A stretch of DNA of 64,000 bases, from positions 1-64,000 of the forward strand of contig NZ_PDLO01000004.1 of the NCBI RefSeq assembly GCF_002631205.1, in the 5' to 3' direction. The stretch is from Neolewinella marina (lineage in GTDB: Bacteria; Bacteroidota; Bacteroidia; Chitinophagales; Saprospiraceae). This document shows positions 46,800 to 55,166 of this stretch, piece after piece. The notes below the pieces were generated by a model that searched no databases, was not told the DNA's origin, and saw only the letters and a list, made by a program, of their open reading frames with translations. The position numbers and the translations under genes are program-made. Positions within the stretch are counted from its first letter, which is position 1. Each line of letters starts with the position of its first letter.

Positions 46800-47903
46800 G
46801 CTGGCAACGGCCCGGTAGTTGTTGAAGAAGTTCATCAGCATCGACTCCCGCAGCTGGACGAAATTCCAGTCGGGATTCGCGTACACCAGGGCTTCGGCCC
46901 GTACGCCAAGCAGCGTGCGGTAGGGATCGTACCCCATCAGCGCGGCGGTAGCGTCGGCTACTTCGAGGTTTTCGTCGACCGGCAGTTCCACCAGGTTGGG
47001 CCGCCCCCAGAGAAATTGCTGGACGGCTTGCTTCTTGTGGGAAGGTACCCGCAGGCGGTACCCCTCCACGCTGGCGGGGATATAGGCCTGTACGAAATTG
47101 GGGTTGAGCCGGCGCAGGGTAGAAATGCGCAGGTCGCATTCGCGGGCAATTTTGGCCAGCGTCATGCGGCGGTGGACGAGCACGTAATCGGTGACCTCGT
47201 GCTCGTGGGGTACCAGACCGTGCTCTTCGTAGTAATTGACGGCGTAGGCGGCCGCGACGTAGGCGGCTACGTACCGCTGGGTTTCCCGGGGCAGGTGGCG
47301 CTCCACCTTCTTGTAGCGTGGGCTACCGGCGGCGCGGATGGCCTGGCGGACCCGACCGGCGCCGCAGTTGTAGGCGGCGAGCGCCAGGTGCCAGTCGTTG
47401 AATTCAGCGTGGAGGTTCTTGAGCATCACTACGGCGGCTTCGGTGCTGCGGTAGAGGTCGAGGCGTTCGTCGACCACCTGGTCGACCCGCAGGCCCATCT
47501 CGCGGGCCGTAGAGGGCATCAACTGCCAGAGGCCGGCGGCGCTCATGGAGGATACGGCACCGGGCACGAGCATCGATTCGGCTACGGCCAGGTACTTCAG
47601 GGTGGCGGGCATGTCGTGCTTCCGCAGGTAGTAATCGAATACCGGGAAGTACTGATTGGCCCGGCCGAGCATTTTCTCGGTACTGGGGCCGCCCACTTCA
47701 AGATAATCAGCGATTTTTCGCTTGGTAAAATCGTCGGTGGCTTCTACCTTTAGCGGCAGATTCAACCGCTGGACGCGATTCACCATTTGTGACCGCGCTC
47801 GGGTGTTGTTTAGGGGGGTGAAAAGGGAAGCGTGAGCTATGGTAGGAACCGTGACCAGCAGCATAAGCAATACCTGGCACAGCACCCTTTGGAGCTTGCT
47901 CAT
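46794..47903 (-). CDS. LysM lytic transglycosylase (MltD-like)
   Basis: 369-residue murein-cleaving enzyme. Signal peptide (MSKLQRVLCQVLLMLLVTVPTIAHA), SLT domain with catalytic Glu109 in LAVAESMLVPGAVSSMSAAGLWQ and LALAAYNCGAGRV, then one LysM domain (about 255-305, with VHRRMTLAKIARECDLRISTLRRLNP). Start at 47903 chosen for the signal peptide. The leader, from the -7 box at 48022-48029, is about 110 bases and holds a 20-codon ATG frame (48018-47956) and a small hairpin followed by T. Confidence 0.9.
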   Translation of the reverse strand: MSKLQRVLCQVLLMLLVTVPTIAHASLFTPLNNTRARSQMVNRVQRLNLPLKVEATDDFTKRKIADYLEVGGPSTEKMLGRANQYFPVFDYYLRKHDMPATLKYLAVAESMLVPGAVSSMSAAGLWQLMPSTAREMGLRVDQVVDERLDLYRSTEAAVVMLKNLHAEFNDWHLALAAYNCGAGRVRQAIRAAGSPRYKKVERHLPRETQRYVAAYVAAAYAVNYYEEHGLVPHEHEVTDYVLVHRRMTLAKIARECDLRISTLRRLNPNFVQAYIPASVEGYRLRVPSHKKQAVQQFLWGRPNLVELPVDENLEVADATAALMGYDPYRTLLGVRAEALVYANPDWNFVQLRESMLMNFFNNYRAVASL

Positions 47904-48021
47904 TAAGGAGTATTTCGTGAAAAAATGGCATCCACTACGTGCAAGTAGCGGAGCTTCAAGGAGACGGAAACCCACCTCCGCAAACACATTGCAGCGGGCC
48001 AAAACCCGTATGCTGCATTTG

Positions 48022-48029
48022 CAAAGCTA
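48022..48029 (-). promoter_or_regulatory. -7 box of the lytic transglycosylase gene
   Basis: TAGCTTTG on the minus strand, exact TAnnTTTG. It lies about 118 bases before the chosen ATG, and 3 bases before the ATG of a short leader frame. Confidence 0.5.
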
Positions 48030-48327
48030 GGACGGTTGGTCCACGCCGGTCAAGGGCGCGCGTCCCGCTGCTTCTTTTTTAACACCTCCTTGACTTCCGC
48101 AGTTCGGCGGCCGGATTTGGTCAGCCAAATTACCTTCCGACGGATGATTGGCCGGGGCCACCCCCTACCCTACTTCTCACCTCCCTGCCCGCCCAGGCCG
48201 AATTTAATTGCATGCCCCGCTGGGGAAGATTCCGAAGAATCCCGAGCGGAAAAATAATGTTAAAGTTTTCCCATCCGGGCCATTTTAACACTTCGCCCGG
48301 CCGAATTCCGCTTTCCCCGCTGCGGAG

Positions 48328-48335
48328 TAGCTTTG
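48328..48335 (+). promoter_or_regulatory. -7 box of the Gfo/Idh gene
   Basis: TAGCTTTG, exact TAnnTTTG, 17 bases before the ATG at 48353. Confidence 0.5.
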
Positions 48336-48352
48336 CAGCTCAAGCCCTCAGC

Positions 48353-49357
48353 ATGCTCAAAATCGGACTCATCGGCGTCGGCCACCTCGGCAAGATTCAC
48401 CTCAAGTGCATTCGCCTGGCCCGGGAGGCCTATGATCTGGTGGGCATCTACGATTCGGACAAGGAACTGGCCAAACGGGTGGCCGACGATTACCACACCA
48501 CGGCTTTCCCCAGCCTGGAAGCCCTGATCGCCGCCGTGGAGGTGGTCGACGTCGTTACCCCCACCTCCACCCACTTCGCGGTGGTGAAGGCCGCCCTGGA
48601 GGGAGACTCCCACGTTTTCGTGGAAAAGCCACTGACCGAAACCCTCGACGAGGCGCGGGAACTCATCGACCTCAGCCGCCGCAGCGGCAAGCTCGTACAG
48701 GTAGGCCACGTGGAGCGCTTCAATCCCGCCCTCCTCGCCCTGGGCGACGTGCCCGTGCAGCCCTACTTCATCGAGGCCCACCGCCTGGCCATGTTCAATC
48801 CCCGGGGTACGGACGTGAGCGTGATCCTCGACCTGATGATCCACGACCTGGACATCGTGCTAAAGCTGGCCAACGACGAGGTGGCCGAAGTACGGGCCAG
48901 CGGCGTGGCCGTACTCAGCAATACCCCCGATATCGTGAACGCCCGCCTGGAGTTCCGCAATGGCGCCGTGGCCAACCTGACGGCCTCCCGCGTCAGCCTC
49001 AAGAATATGCGCAAGGTGCGCCTTTTCCAGCGCGACGCCTACATCAGCCTGGACCTGCTGGAAAAGGAAAGCCAGGTGGTGCGCCTCTTCAATCCCGGTG
49101 CAACGGACCTGCCCGAGCAGGGGCAGCAGTTCCCGCTCGAGACGCCCCGGGGACCCCGCATCATTCACGTGGATCAGCCCGCCAGTGGACCGGTGAACGC
49201 CATCCAGATGGAACTGGAAAGCCTGGCTGCCAGCATCCGCGACAACCGACCCGCCGCCGTCAGCATCGAGGACGGCTACCGCGCCCTCGAACTCGCCCAG
49301 CGGATCGCCGAGGCGGTGGCCGAGAACCAGGCCCGGATGCCGGACCCCCTATCCTGA
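48353..49357 (+). CDS. Gfo/Idh/MocA-family oxidoreductase
   Basis: 334-residue NAD(P)-dependent sugar oxidoreductase. The Rossmann part starts MLKIGLIGVGHLGKIH and contains the family motif VEKPL, then QVGHVERFNPA and the C-terminal domain with DLMIHDLDIVLKL. Such enzymes oxidise or reduce cyclic polyols and nucleotide sugars. It precedes a lipoprotein and a polyprenyl sugar transferase, so a role in surface glycan precursor synthesis is possible. Substrate not identifiable. Confidence 0.88.
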   Translation: MLKIGLIGVGHLGKIHLKCIRLAREAYDLVGIYDSDKELAKRVADDYHTTAFPSLEALIAAVEVVDVVTPTSTHFAVVKAALEGDSHVFVEKPLTETLDEARELIDLSRRSGKLVQVGHVERFNPALLALGDVPVQPYFIEAHRLAMFNPRGTDVSVILDLMIHDLDIVLKLANDEVAEVRASGVAVLSNTPDIVNARLEFRNGAVANLTASRVSLKNMRKVRLFQRDAYISLDLLEKESQVVRLFNPGATDLPEQGQQFPLETPRGPRIIHVDQPASGPVNAIQMELESLAASIRDNRPAAVSIEDGYRALELAQRIAEAVAENQARMPDPLS

Positions 49358-49365
49358 ATTTTCCC

Positions 49366-50220
49366 ATGTTCCGCTCCCTCCTCCTCCTGCTGCCGGTACT
49401 GTGGTTCACTTCCTGCCCCCCGGACCTGGAAGTCCCCCCCGCCCTGGTGACGGTGGAGGGCTTCGAGTTGTCGGTGGACAACGGGCAGGGGGCAGCCACC
49501 ACCGACATCACCGAGGTATGGGCCTTCGCCGATGGGGAATTTCTGGGGGTGTTTCCCCTGCCTGCCCGCATCCCGGTGTTCCGCCTGGGGCAGGTCACCC
49601 TCCGCCTCGAAGCCGGGATCCGGCAGGACGGGCGCAGCGTTACGCCGGACATTTACCCCTTCTACACCCCCTTCGTCCGCACCCTGGAGCTGAGCAGCAA
49701 CGCCACCGTGAACCTGGGGCGACTGCCCATCCGGTACCGGCCGGAGACGGTCTTCGGCTTCGTGGAGGGTTTCGAGGCCGGAACGCCCCGGGTATTCACC
49801 GACCGCCTGGCCGGCAACGGGGAGCTTTCCGTGCAGACCGAAGTCGTGCGCAGCGGCGCGGCCGCGGGTGCCATATCCCTGGCGGACTCCAATCGCCTGG
49901 TGGAACTCGCCACTTTCCGCACCTACGGCGGGCTGAACGAACTGCCGATCAACGTCTGGCTGGAGGTCGACTACCTGAGCGACGCCCCGGCCGTGTTCGG
50001 GGTCGTCGGCGAACAGGGCGGGCTGCCGGTGCGCGTCTTTGATCCGGGCTTCCTGCCCCGGGCGGAGTGGACCAAGATTTACTTCAACCTCAGCTCGGTG
50101 GTGGGCGCGGCCGACGTGAACGAGGTACGCATTGCCCTGTCCGCCCTGCTCGGGCCAGAGCTGGAACGGGGTACGGTGTATCTCGACAACCTGAAACTCC
50201 TGTACCTTCCTGCCCGATGA
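49366..50220 (+). CDS. Lipoprotein of unknown function
   Basis: 284-residue lipoprotein: MFRSLLLLLPVLWFTSC gives a lipobox with Cys17 followed by PPDLEVPP. The mature part is beta-rich with two apparent domains. The first (about 25-125) includes ITEVWAFADGEFLGVFPLPARIPV. The second (about 130-284) resembles a carbohydrate-binding jelly roll and ends GTVYLDNLKLLYLP. It lies 8 bases after the Gfo/Idh gene and overlaps the sugar transferase start (ATGA). Function unknown. Confidence 0.7.
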   Translation: MFRSLLLLLPVLWFTSCPPDLEVPPALVTVEGFELSVDNGQGAATTDITEVWAFADGEFLGVFPLPARIPVFRLGQVTLRLEAGIRQDGRSVTPDIYPFYTPFVRTLELSSNATVNLGRLPIRYRPETVFGFVEGFEAGTPRVFTDRLAGNGELSVQTEVVRSGAAAGAISLADSNRLVELATFRTYGGLNELPINVWLEVDYLSDAPAVFGVVGEQGGLPVRVFDPGFLPRAEWTKIYFNLSSVVGAADVNEVRIALSALLGPELERGTVYLDNLKLLYLPAR

Positions 50221-51647
50221 CGCGCCCCCCGCAGCAAGCCCGGGACCTACAGCCCGACACCGCCAGTCGGCGGCGGCGCCACCGCTACGTCTACCTGGCC
50301 GGTGACTTCCTCGCCGCCTGGCTGGCGTGGACCGCCTTCGCCTCCGGGGGCTATGCCACCGAAGCCTTCGAAGCCGCAGGTTTGGGGCTGCTCATCGCCG
50401 TTGCCTGGCTGCTGGTGTACGCCCTCTTCGACCAGTACCGCGACATCTACCGCCTGAGCCGGTTGACGACCCTGGTCCATACCCTGGCCCTGGCGGTGGG
50501 GGGTACCCTGGTCCTGTTTTTCCTGTTGCCGGCCGACGACCCGCTTACCGTCTACCAACCACCCTACCGTGGGCTGCCGGTCTACCTCGCTTACCACTTT
50601 TTCCTTACCGCCTTCGTACGGATGTTCCTGCTCACCCTGGCCAGCCGGCGGCTGAAGGCGGGGCGGGTGGCCTTTAACACCCTCCTCATCGGCGGTGGCG
50701 AACGGGCGGTCAACCTCTATCAGGACATCGTTAGCCGGCCCAAGGGCCTCGGCTACCGCTTCATCGGCTTCGTGGACGGGCAGCGGAAGGCTTCCCCGCC
50801 GCTGGAGAAGGAATTGCCGCGGCTCGGGGGGCTCGACGACCTGGGCCGCCTGATCGAGGAGCGCCACGTGGAGGAGGTGATCATCGCTATCGATACCAGC
50901 CAGCACAGCCGGCTGCGGGAGCTGCTCGGCGTCCTCAGCGAATACGAGCGCAAGGTACTCGTCAAGATCATCCCCGACATGTACGACATCATGCTCGGCA
51001 CGGTGAAGATGAACCACGTATTCGGCGCCGTACTGATCGAAATCCGCCAGAACCTGATGCCCCGCTGGCAGCGGGTGGTCAAGCGGCTGCTGGACATCAC
51101 CTGCTCCCTCCTGCTGCTGGTGCTGCTGTCGCCCCTCTACCTCTACGTGGCCCTGCGCGTAAAACTCTCCTCCCCCGGCCCCGTCCTGTATACCCAGGAA
51201 CGCATCGGGCAGAACGGCATCCCTTTCCGCATCATCAAGTTCCGGTCCATGTACGAGGACGCGGAAAGCACCGGGCCCCAACTGAGCCGCGACGACGACG
51301 AGCGCTGTACGCCCTGGGGGTCCACCATGCGCAAGTGGCGGCTGGATGAGTTGCCGCAATTCTGGAATGTCCTCATCGGGGAAATGTCGCTGGTGGGGCC
51401 CCGCCCGGAGCGGCAGTATTACATCGACCTGATCAGCGCCCGCGCACCCCACTACCGCCACCTGCTGAGGGTACGCCCCGGCATCACCAGCTGGGGGCAG
51501 GTCAAGTACGGATATGCCTCCAACGTGGAGGAGATGATCCATCGGTTGAAATTCGACATCCTCTACATCGAAAACCGCTCGCTGGGGCTGGACTTCAAGA
51601 TCCTGTTCTACACCCTGCTGGTGCTCGTACAGGGCAAGGGCAAATAA
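50217..51647 (+). CDS. Polyprenyl glycosylphosphotransferase (exopolysaccharide initiation)
   Basis: 476-residue membrane enzyme that moves a sugar phosphate onto a polyprenyl carrier to start surface glycan synthesis. Four N-terminal membrane segments (about 25-150), a nucleotide-binding-like domain (about 155-270, NTLLIGGGERAVNLY), one more segment, and the Bac_transf domain (about 290-476). That domain has KRLLDI, YTQERIGQNGIPFRIIKFRSM, LDELPQFWNVLIGEMSLVGPRPE and GITSWGQVKYGY. ATG at 50217 overlaps the upstream stop. Confidence 0.93.
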   Translation: MTRPPQQARDLQPDTASRRRRHRYVYLAGDFLAAWLAWTAFASGGYATEAFEAAGLGLLIAVAWLLVYALFDQYRDIYRLSRLTTLVHTLALAVGGTLVLFFLLPADDPLTVYQPPYRGLPVYLAYHFFLTAFVRMFLLTLASRRLKAGRVAFNTLLIGGGERAVNLYQDIVSRPKGLGYRFIGFVDGQRKASPPLEKELPRLGGLDDLGRLIEERHVEEVIIAIDTSQHSRLRELLGVLSEYERKVLVKIIPDMYDIMLGTVKMNHVFGAVLIEIRQNLMPRWQRVVKRLLDITCSLLLLVLLSPLYLYVALRVKLSSPGPVLYTQERIGQNGIPFRIIKFRSMYEDAESTGPQLSRDDDERCTPWGSTMRKWRLDELPQFWNVLIGEMSLVGPRPERQYYIDLISARAPHYRHLLRVRPGITSWGQVKYGYASNVEEMIHRLKFDILYIENRSLGLDFKILFYTLLVLVQGKGK

Positions 51648-51753
51648 TTGCCTGTTCCCCCGCCGACAAATGAGGGTACACCCTATACGTTTCAATCCGA
51701 ATACGGCGACATACGTTATCTTCGGCCCCTCAATTTGGTACGCATGGCAAACA

Positions 51754-51761
51754 TACTTTTG
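51754..51761 (+). promoter_or_regulatory. -7 box of candidate small RNA
   Basis: TACTTTTG, exact TAnnTTTG and identical to three boxes of the left-edge array. A TTTG lies 16 bases upstream, closer than usual. Confidence 0.55.
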
Positions 51762-51766
51762 TTTTA

Positions 51767-51913
51767 GAAGTTAAGTTCAGACCTTGCACGCCGATTCAAC
51801 CGCCCTGTGGCGGTTTCAAGATCATGTAGAGCAGAAGCAACTGAGCTACATCCAGTTATTCCAGAAAGTAGACCCCGCTGCGCCCGGCTTCCCGCCGGGC
51901 GTGGCTTTTTTTT
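51767..51913 (+). ncRNA. Candidate structured small RNA
   Basis: About 147 bases between a clear -7 box and a strong terminator, with no usable reading frame (an ATG at 51824 is followed at once by TAG). Predicted structure: hairpin AACCGCC-ctgt-GGCGGTT (51798-51815), a second stem ATGTAG/CTACAT (51824-51829 and 51846-51851), then the terminator. I do not recognise it as tmRNA, SRP RNA, RNase P RNA or tRNA. It could be a 6S-like or trans-acting RNA, or only the tail of the upstream operon. Confidence 0.45.
51877..51913 (+). terminator. Strong Rho-independent terminator
   Basis: Stem 51877-51888 (ending CGCCCGGC) pairs with 51894-51905 (starting GCCGGGCG), loop TTCCC, followed by eight T (51906-51913). 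It ends plus-strand transcription before the convergent RNA methyltransferase gene. Confidence 0.88.
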
Positions 51914-51924
51914 GCCCCGGCGGT

Positions 51925-52674
51925 TCAGCGCCGCAGGGCACTGCAGAGGATTCCGGCCGCCACGGCGGCGTTGAGGCTTTCCGCGGAGCGCCCCGGTGCC
52001 TGGGGGATCGTAAGCCAACGGTTCACGTGCACCCGCGTACCCGCCCGGATGCCCGGCCCCTCCGCCCCGATGACGAGTAGACCCGACGAAGGTGGATCAA
52101 TGCGGTGGACGTTTTCTCCCGACAGGTCGGCCCCGAAAACGGTTAATCCGGGAAAAGCTTCGGTAATGGTGGACAGTTCCTCCTCGCGGTAATCCACCCG
52201 CAGGAAGGAGCCCATACTGGCCTGGATGCTCTTGGCGTTGTAGAGGTCGGCCGTGCCCGGTCCTCCGAAGACGTTGACGAAGCCGAACCAGTCGGCGATC
52301 CGCAGGATGGCCCCCAGGTTACTCGGCGACTGCAGCCCGTCCAGGTAGAGCGACCAGCCGGCGTCCAGTTCCGAGGGCAGACCGATGTTTCCGGTGGGCA
52401 TATCCACTACGGCCAGCACCTGGTTGGGGGTGGAAAGCTGGCTGATGCGGCCCAGCTCCTTGGGGGTGACGCGGGTGAGGGGAACATCGAATTCCTCCTC
52501 CGCGTTATGGACCCAGCTTTCCAGGGCGTACACGTGATCGACCCGGTAGCGGTCCTGCCGGAGCAGCTCGCCGACGATGCGCCCCCCCTCGGCGGTGAAT
52601 TTGTGGTAATTTTGCCTGACCTTCTTCTGACGTAGGCTGCTTATGAACTTAATGGTACCGGAGCTGATGGGCAT
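51925..52674 (-). CDS. SpoU/TrmH-family RNA 2'-O-methyltransferase
   Basis: 249-residue SPOUT methyltransferase. The substrate-binding N-terminus (MPISSGTIKFISSLRQKKVRQNYHKF) is followed by the knotted domain with LYLDGLQSPSNLGAILRIADWFGF, VIGAEGPGI and IPQAPGRSAESLNAAVAAGILC, the three SpoU motifs. It methylates rRNA or tRNA; target unknown. Start at 52674 fits the family; it overlaps the divergent TamL start by 8 bases, so the two genes share promoter sequence inside each other. Confidence 0.9.
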   Translation of the reverse strand: MPISSGTIKFISSLRQKKVRQNYHKFTAEGGRIVGELLRQDRYRVDHVYALESWVHNAEEEFDVPLTRVTPKELGRISQLSTPNQVLAVVDMPTGNIGLPSELDAGWSLYLDGLQSPSNLGAILRIADWFGFVNVFGGPGTADLYNAKSIQASMGSFLRVDYREEELSTITEAFPGLTVFGADLSGENVHRIDPPSSGLLVIGAEGPGIRAGTRVHVNRWLTIPQAPGRSAESLNAAVAAGILCSALRR

Positions 52675-55165
52675 ACTGGCTGGGGGTCTGCGCCGCCTGG
52701 GTCCGGTCCTGACGGCGGCCGTGCTGCTGACGTCCTGCAATGTTACGAAATACCTCGCGGAGGACGCCGAACTGCTGGCCGCCCAGCGGGTGGAAATCCG
52801 TAAGGGCAGCAAGCTGGAAAATCGCGGGGAAGTAAACTACGAACTCTCCCTGCTGGCCCAGCAGAAGCCCAACGGTAATTTTCTTTTCCTTTTCCCCCGG
52901 GAGCACTTCTACCTGGCCAACAGCAAACCCCGGGACACCACCCGCATCGACCGCTTCCTGCGCAACACCATCGGGCAACCACCGGTACTGTACAGCGACA
53001 GCCTGGCGCGGCGGTCGGCCGAGTTGATGGAAGACTTCCTGCGCTACCGCGGCTACTTCAACGCCACGGCCTACCACGAGCCCGACCGCCGCAAGCGGCA
53101 GAAGGTGAACCTCATTTACCACGTCGACCCCGGCACCCGCTTCTACATCGACACCGTCCAATTCTCCAGCCCCGAGCCGGAGATTGACAGCATCCTGCAG
53201 GTACTGGAAGCGGACAGTCCCCTCCAGCCCGGCGCCCCCCTGAACCTCAATGTCTTCGACGAGGAAAAGGCGCGCATCGGCCGCTACCTGCGCGACGAGG
53301 GCTACGCCTACTTCTCCAACACCTACTTCGACAAACTGGAGATCGACACCACCCGTCGCGCGGGCTACGCCAACATCTACCTGACCATTCTGCCGCCCCA
53401 GCAGGAGGAGGTCTACCGCCGGTACCGCATCGGCGACATCACGGTGATCACCGACTATACCCCCGCCCTGGAAGCCGCCGGCGCGGTCTACGCCGCCGAT
53501 ACCACCGTGGAGGGCATCCGCTTCCTGTCCCCATCCCCCGACTTCCGGATGCGGCCCGAGCTGCTGGCCCAAAACATCTTCCTGGAAACCGACAGTGTAT
53601 ACAGCCGCGAGGCCTACGAAAAGACGAACCTCTCGCTGGGCGGACTGGGCATCTACCGTTTCGTGCGCATCAACCAGCTCGTCGACCCCGACGATCCCGA
53701 GGTGCTCAATTACCAGATCCAGCTCTCGCCCGACAAGCGGATGTCCGTAGGCGTGGACCTCGACCTCAACTATACGAATCGCAGTCAGCTGGTCAACGCC
53801 GACAACGACCAGAACTCGGCCTTCAACAACAACCTGATCGGGGTGAGCGTGAGCCCCAACTTCCGCAACCGCAACGTTTTCGGCGGGGCGGAACTGCTGT
53901 CGGTGGCCCTGCGGGCGGGGGTAGAAATCAATCCCGGCTCCGACAGCGCGGCCCAGTTCTTCAACACCATCGACCTGGCGGCCGAGGTTTCCCTGAACCT
54001 GCCCCGCTTCAAGGACTTTGGCTTCTACCGGCTGGCCCACCGCACGGGGCTGCTGTCGGACAACTTTTATCAGCAGCTGCGGGAACTGGCCAGCACCCGC
54101 TACAGCATGGCCTACGAGTACCTGCTGATCCGGACCTTCTACGCCTACACCACGGCCAACGCCCGCCTGGGCTACGACTTCCGGCCGTCGACCACCACCA
54201 GCTACCGCATCAACCACGCGGCGGTCGACATCCTGAATTTTACCATCGAGCCCCAGTTTGAGGAGATCCTGAAGAACAACCAGCGGCTGCGCCGCAGCAT
54301 CAGCGACCAGTACTTCTTCAGCGCCCTGTTCCGCAACCTGGAGTATTCCCGGGTGGGCCGCCCCGACCGTCACGGGCGGTCGATCACCTTCAACGGTCAG
54401 TTCGAGCTGACCGGAGGGGAAGTCTTCCTGGCCCGCCAGTTCTGGTCCAACCTGAACCCCCGCAACAACTTCGCCCAGTACGCCCTGGCGGTTGCTGACC
54501 TGCGCTACTACAAGCAGTTCAGCCCCCTGCGCAGCTTCGCCACCCGCTTCCTGTTCGGCATCGGCCGCCCCCTTATCGTGGAACAGGAGCTGCCCTACGT
54601 GAAGCAGTTTTTCGCCGGGGGCGCCAACTCCATGCGCGCCTGGGCGCCGCGCGGCCTTGGCCCCGGCGGTTACGTGGACCCCCTGAGCATCGATCCCGCC
54701 GACGGCACCTTCAACAACAACCTGCGGCTGTACCAGACGGGCGACCTCCAGCTGGAACTCAACCTGGAGTACCGCTTCAACCTCTTCTCCTTCGTGCGGG
54801 GGGCATTCTTCGCGGACATCGGCAACGTATGGACCGTACAGCGGGACCCTGACCGCCCCGGCTCCCAATTCCTCTTCGAGGGACGCCTGCTGCAGGAGGA
54901 GGGTGGCGACCCCTTCTACCACAACCCTTTTTACCGCCAGCTGGCCGTGGCGGGCGGAACCGGTATCCGGATCGACCTGAGCTACTTCATCTTCCGCCTC
55001 GACCTGGCCCTGCCCCTGCGCTACAACTACCCCCAGATGGGCGACGGGGAGCCCATTTCGCCCCGGGAGCCCATCAGTTATCCGGAAAGCACCTACTGGC
55101 GCGACTTCGGTTCCTTCCGCCTGAGCGACATCACCTTCCAGCTGGGACTGGGATATCCTTTCTGA
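52667..55165 (+). CDS. TamL-like BamA/Omp85 outer membrane protein
   Basis: 832-residue outer-membrane lipoprotein. Lipobox LLTSC (Cys24), POTRA-like N-terminal half (about 60-330), and a 16-strand barrel with the C-terminal GTGIRIDLSYFIFRLDLALPLRYN. FFAGGANSMRAWAPRGLGPG matches the conserved VRGF-type loop of Omp85 proteins. TamL is the lipoprotein TamA relative of Bacteroidota, involved in outer-membrane assembly with TamB; no tamB is seen here. ATG 52667 gives a normal signal peptide; 52643 and 52652 are alternatives. Confidence 0.9.
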   Translation: MGILAGGLRRLGPVLTAAVLLTSCNVTKYLAEDAELLAAQRVEIRKGSKLENRGEVNYELSLLAQQKPNGNFLFLFPREHFYLANSKPRDTTRIDRFLRNTIGQPPVLYSDSLARRSAELMEDFLRYRGYFNATAYHEPDRRKRQKVNLIYHVDPGTRFYIDTVQFSSPEPEIDSILQVLEADSPLQPGAPLNLNVFDEEKARIGRYLRDEGYAYFSNTYFDKLEIDTTRRAGYANIYLTILPPQQEEVYRRYRIGDITVITDYTPALEAAGAVYAADTTVEGIRFLSPSPDFRMRPELLAQNIFLETDSVYSREAYEKTNLSLGGLGIYRFVRINQLVDPDDPEVLNYQIQLSPDKRMSVGVDLDLNYTNRSQLVNADNDQNSAFNNNLIGVSVSPNFRNRNVFGGAELLSVALRAGVEINPGSDSAAQFFNTIDLAAEVSLNLPRFKDFGFYRLAHRTGLLSDNFYQQLRELASTRYSMAYEYLLIRTFYAYTTANARLGYDFRPSTTTSYRINHAAVDILNFTIEPQFEEILKNNQRLRRSISDQYFFSALFRNLEYSRVGRPDRHGRSITFNGQFELTGGEVFLARQFWSNLNPRNNFAQYALAVADLRYYKQFSPLRSFATRFLFGIGRPLIVEQELPYVKQFFAGGANSMRAWAPRGLGPGGYVDPLSIDPADGTFNNNLRLYQTGDLQLELNLEYRFNLFSFVRGAFFADIGNVWTVQRDPDRPGSQFLFEGRLLQEEGGDPFYHNPFYRQLAVAGGTGIRIDLSYFIFRLDLALPLRYNYPQMGDGEPISPREPISYPESTYWRDFGSFRLSDITFQLGLGYPF

Positions 55166-55166
55166 C

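Larger units (their letters stand above)
47904..48352. other. Divergent intergenic region, lytic transglycosylase / Gfo-Idh gene
   Basis: 449 bases without a supported protein gene. The left part is the transglycosylase leader; it has a short ATG frame (MQHTGFGPLQCVCGGGFPSP) and a stem at 47932-47938/47945-47951 followed by six T on the minus strand. The right part carries the Gfo/Idh -7 box. The middle (48040-48300) shows a CTTCTTTTTTAAC tract and AT-rich ends but nothing recognisable. Confidence 0.6.

Noticed and set aside
51790-51860. tRNA-like stretch on the minus strand (GTAGCTCAGTTG, GGTTGAATC)
   Set aside because: The D-stem halves do not pair, no anticodon arm or acceptor stem forms, and there is no CCA-compatible end. 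Treated as part of the candidate small RNA.
52649-54922. 757-codon minus-strand open frame
   Set aside because: Antisense to the TamL gene, which has a lipobox and Omp85 motifs; the antisense product has none.
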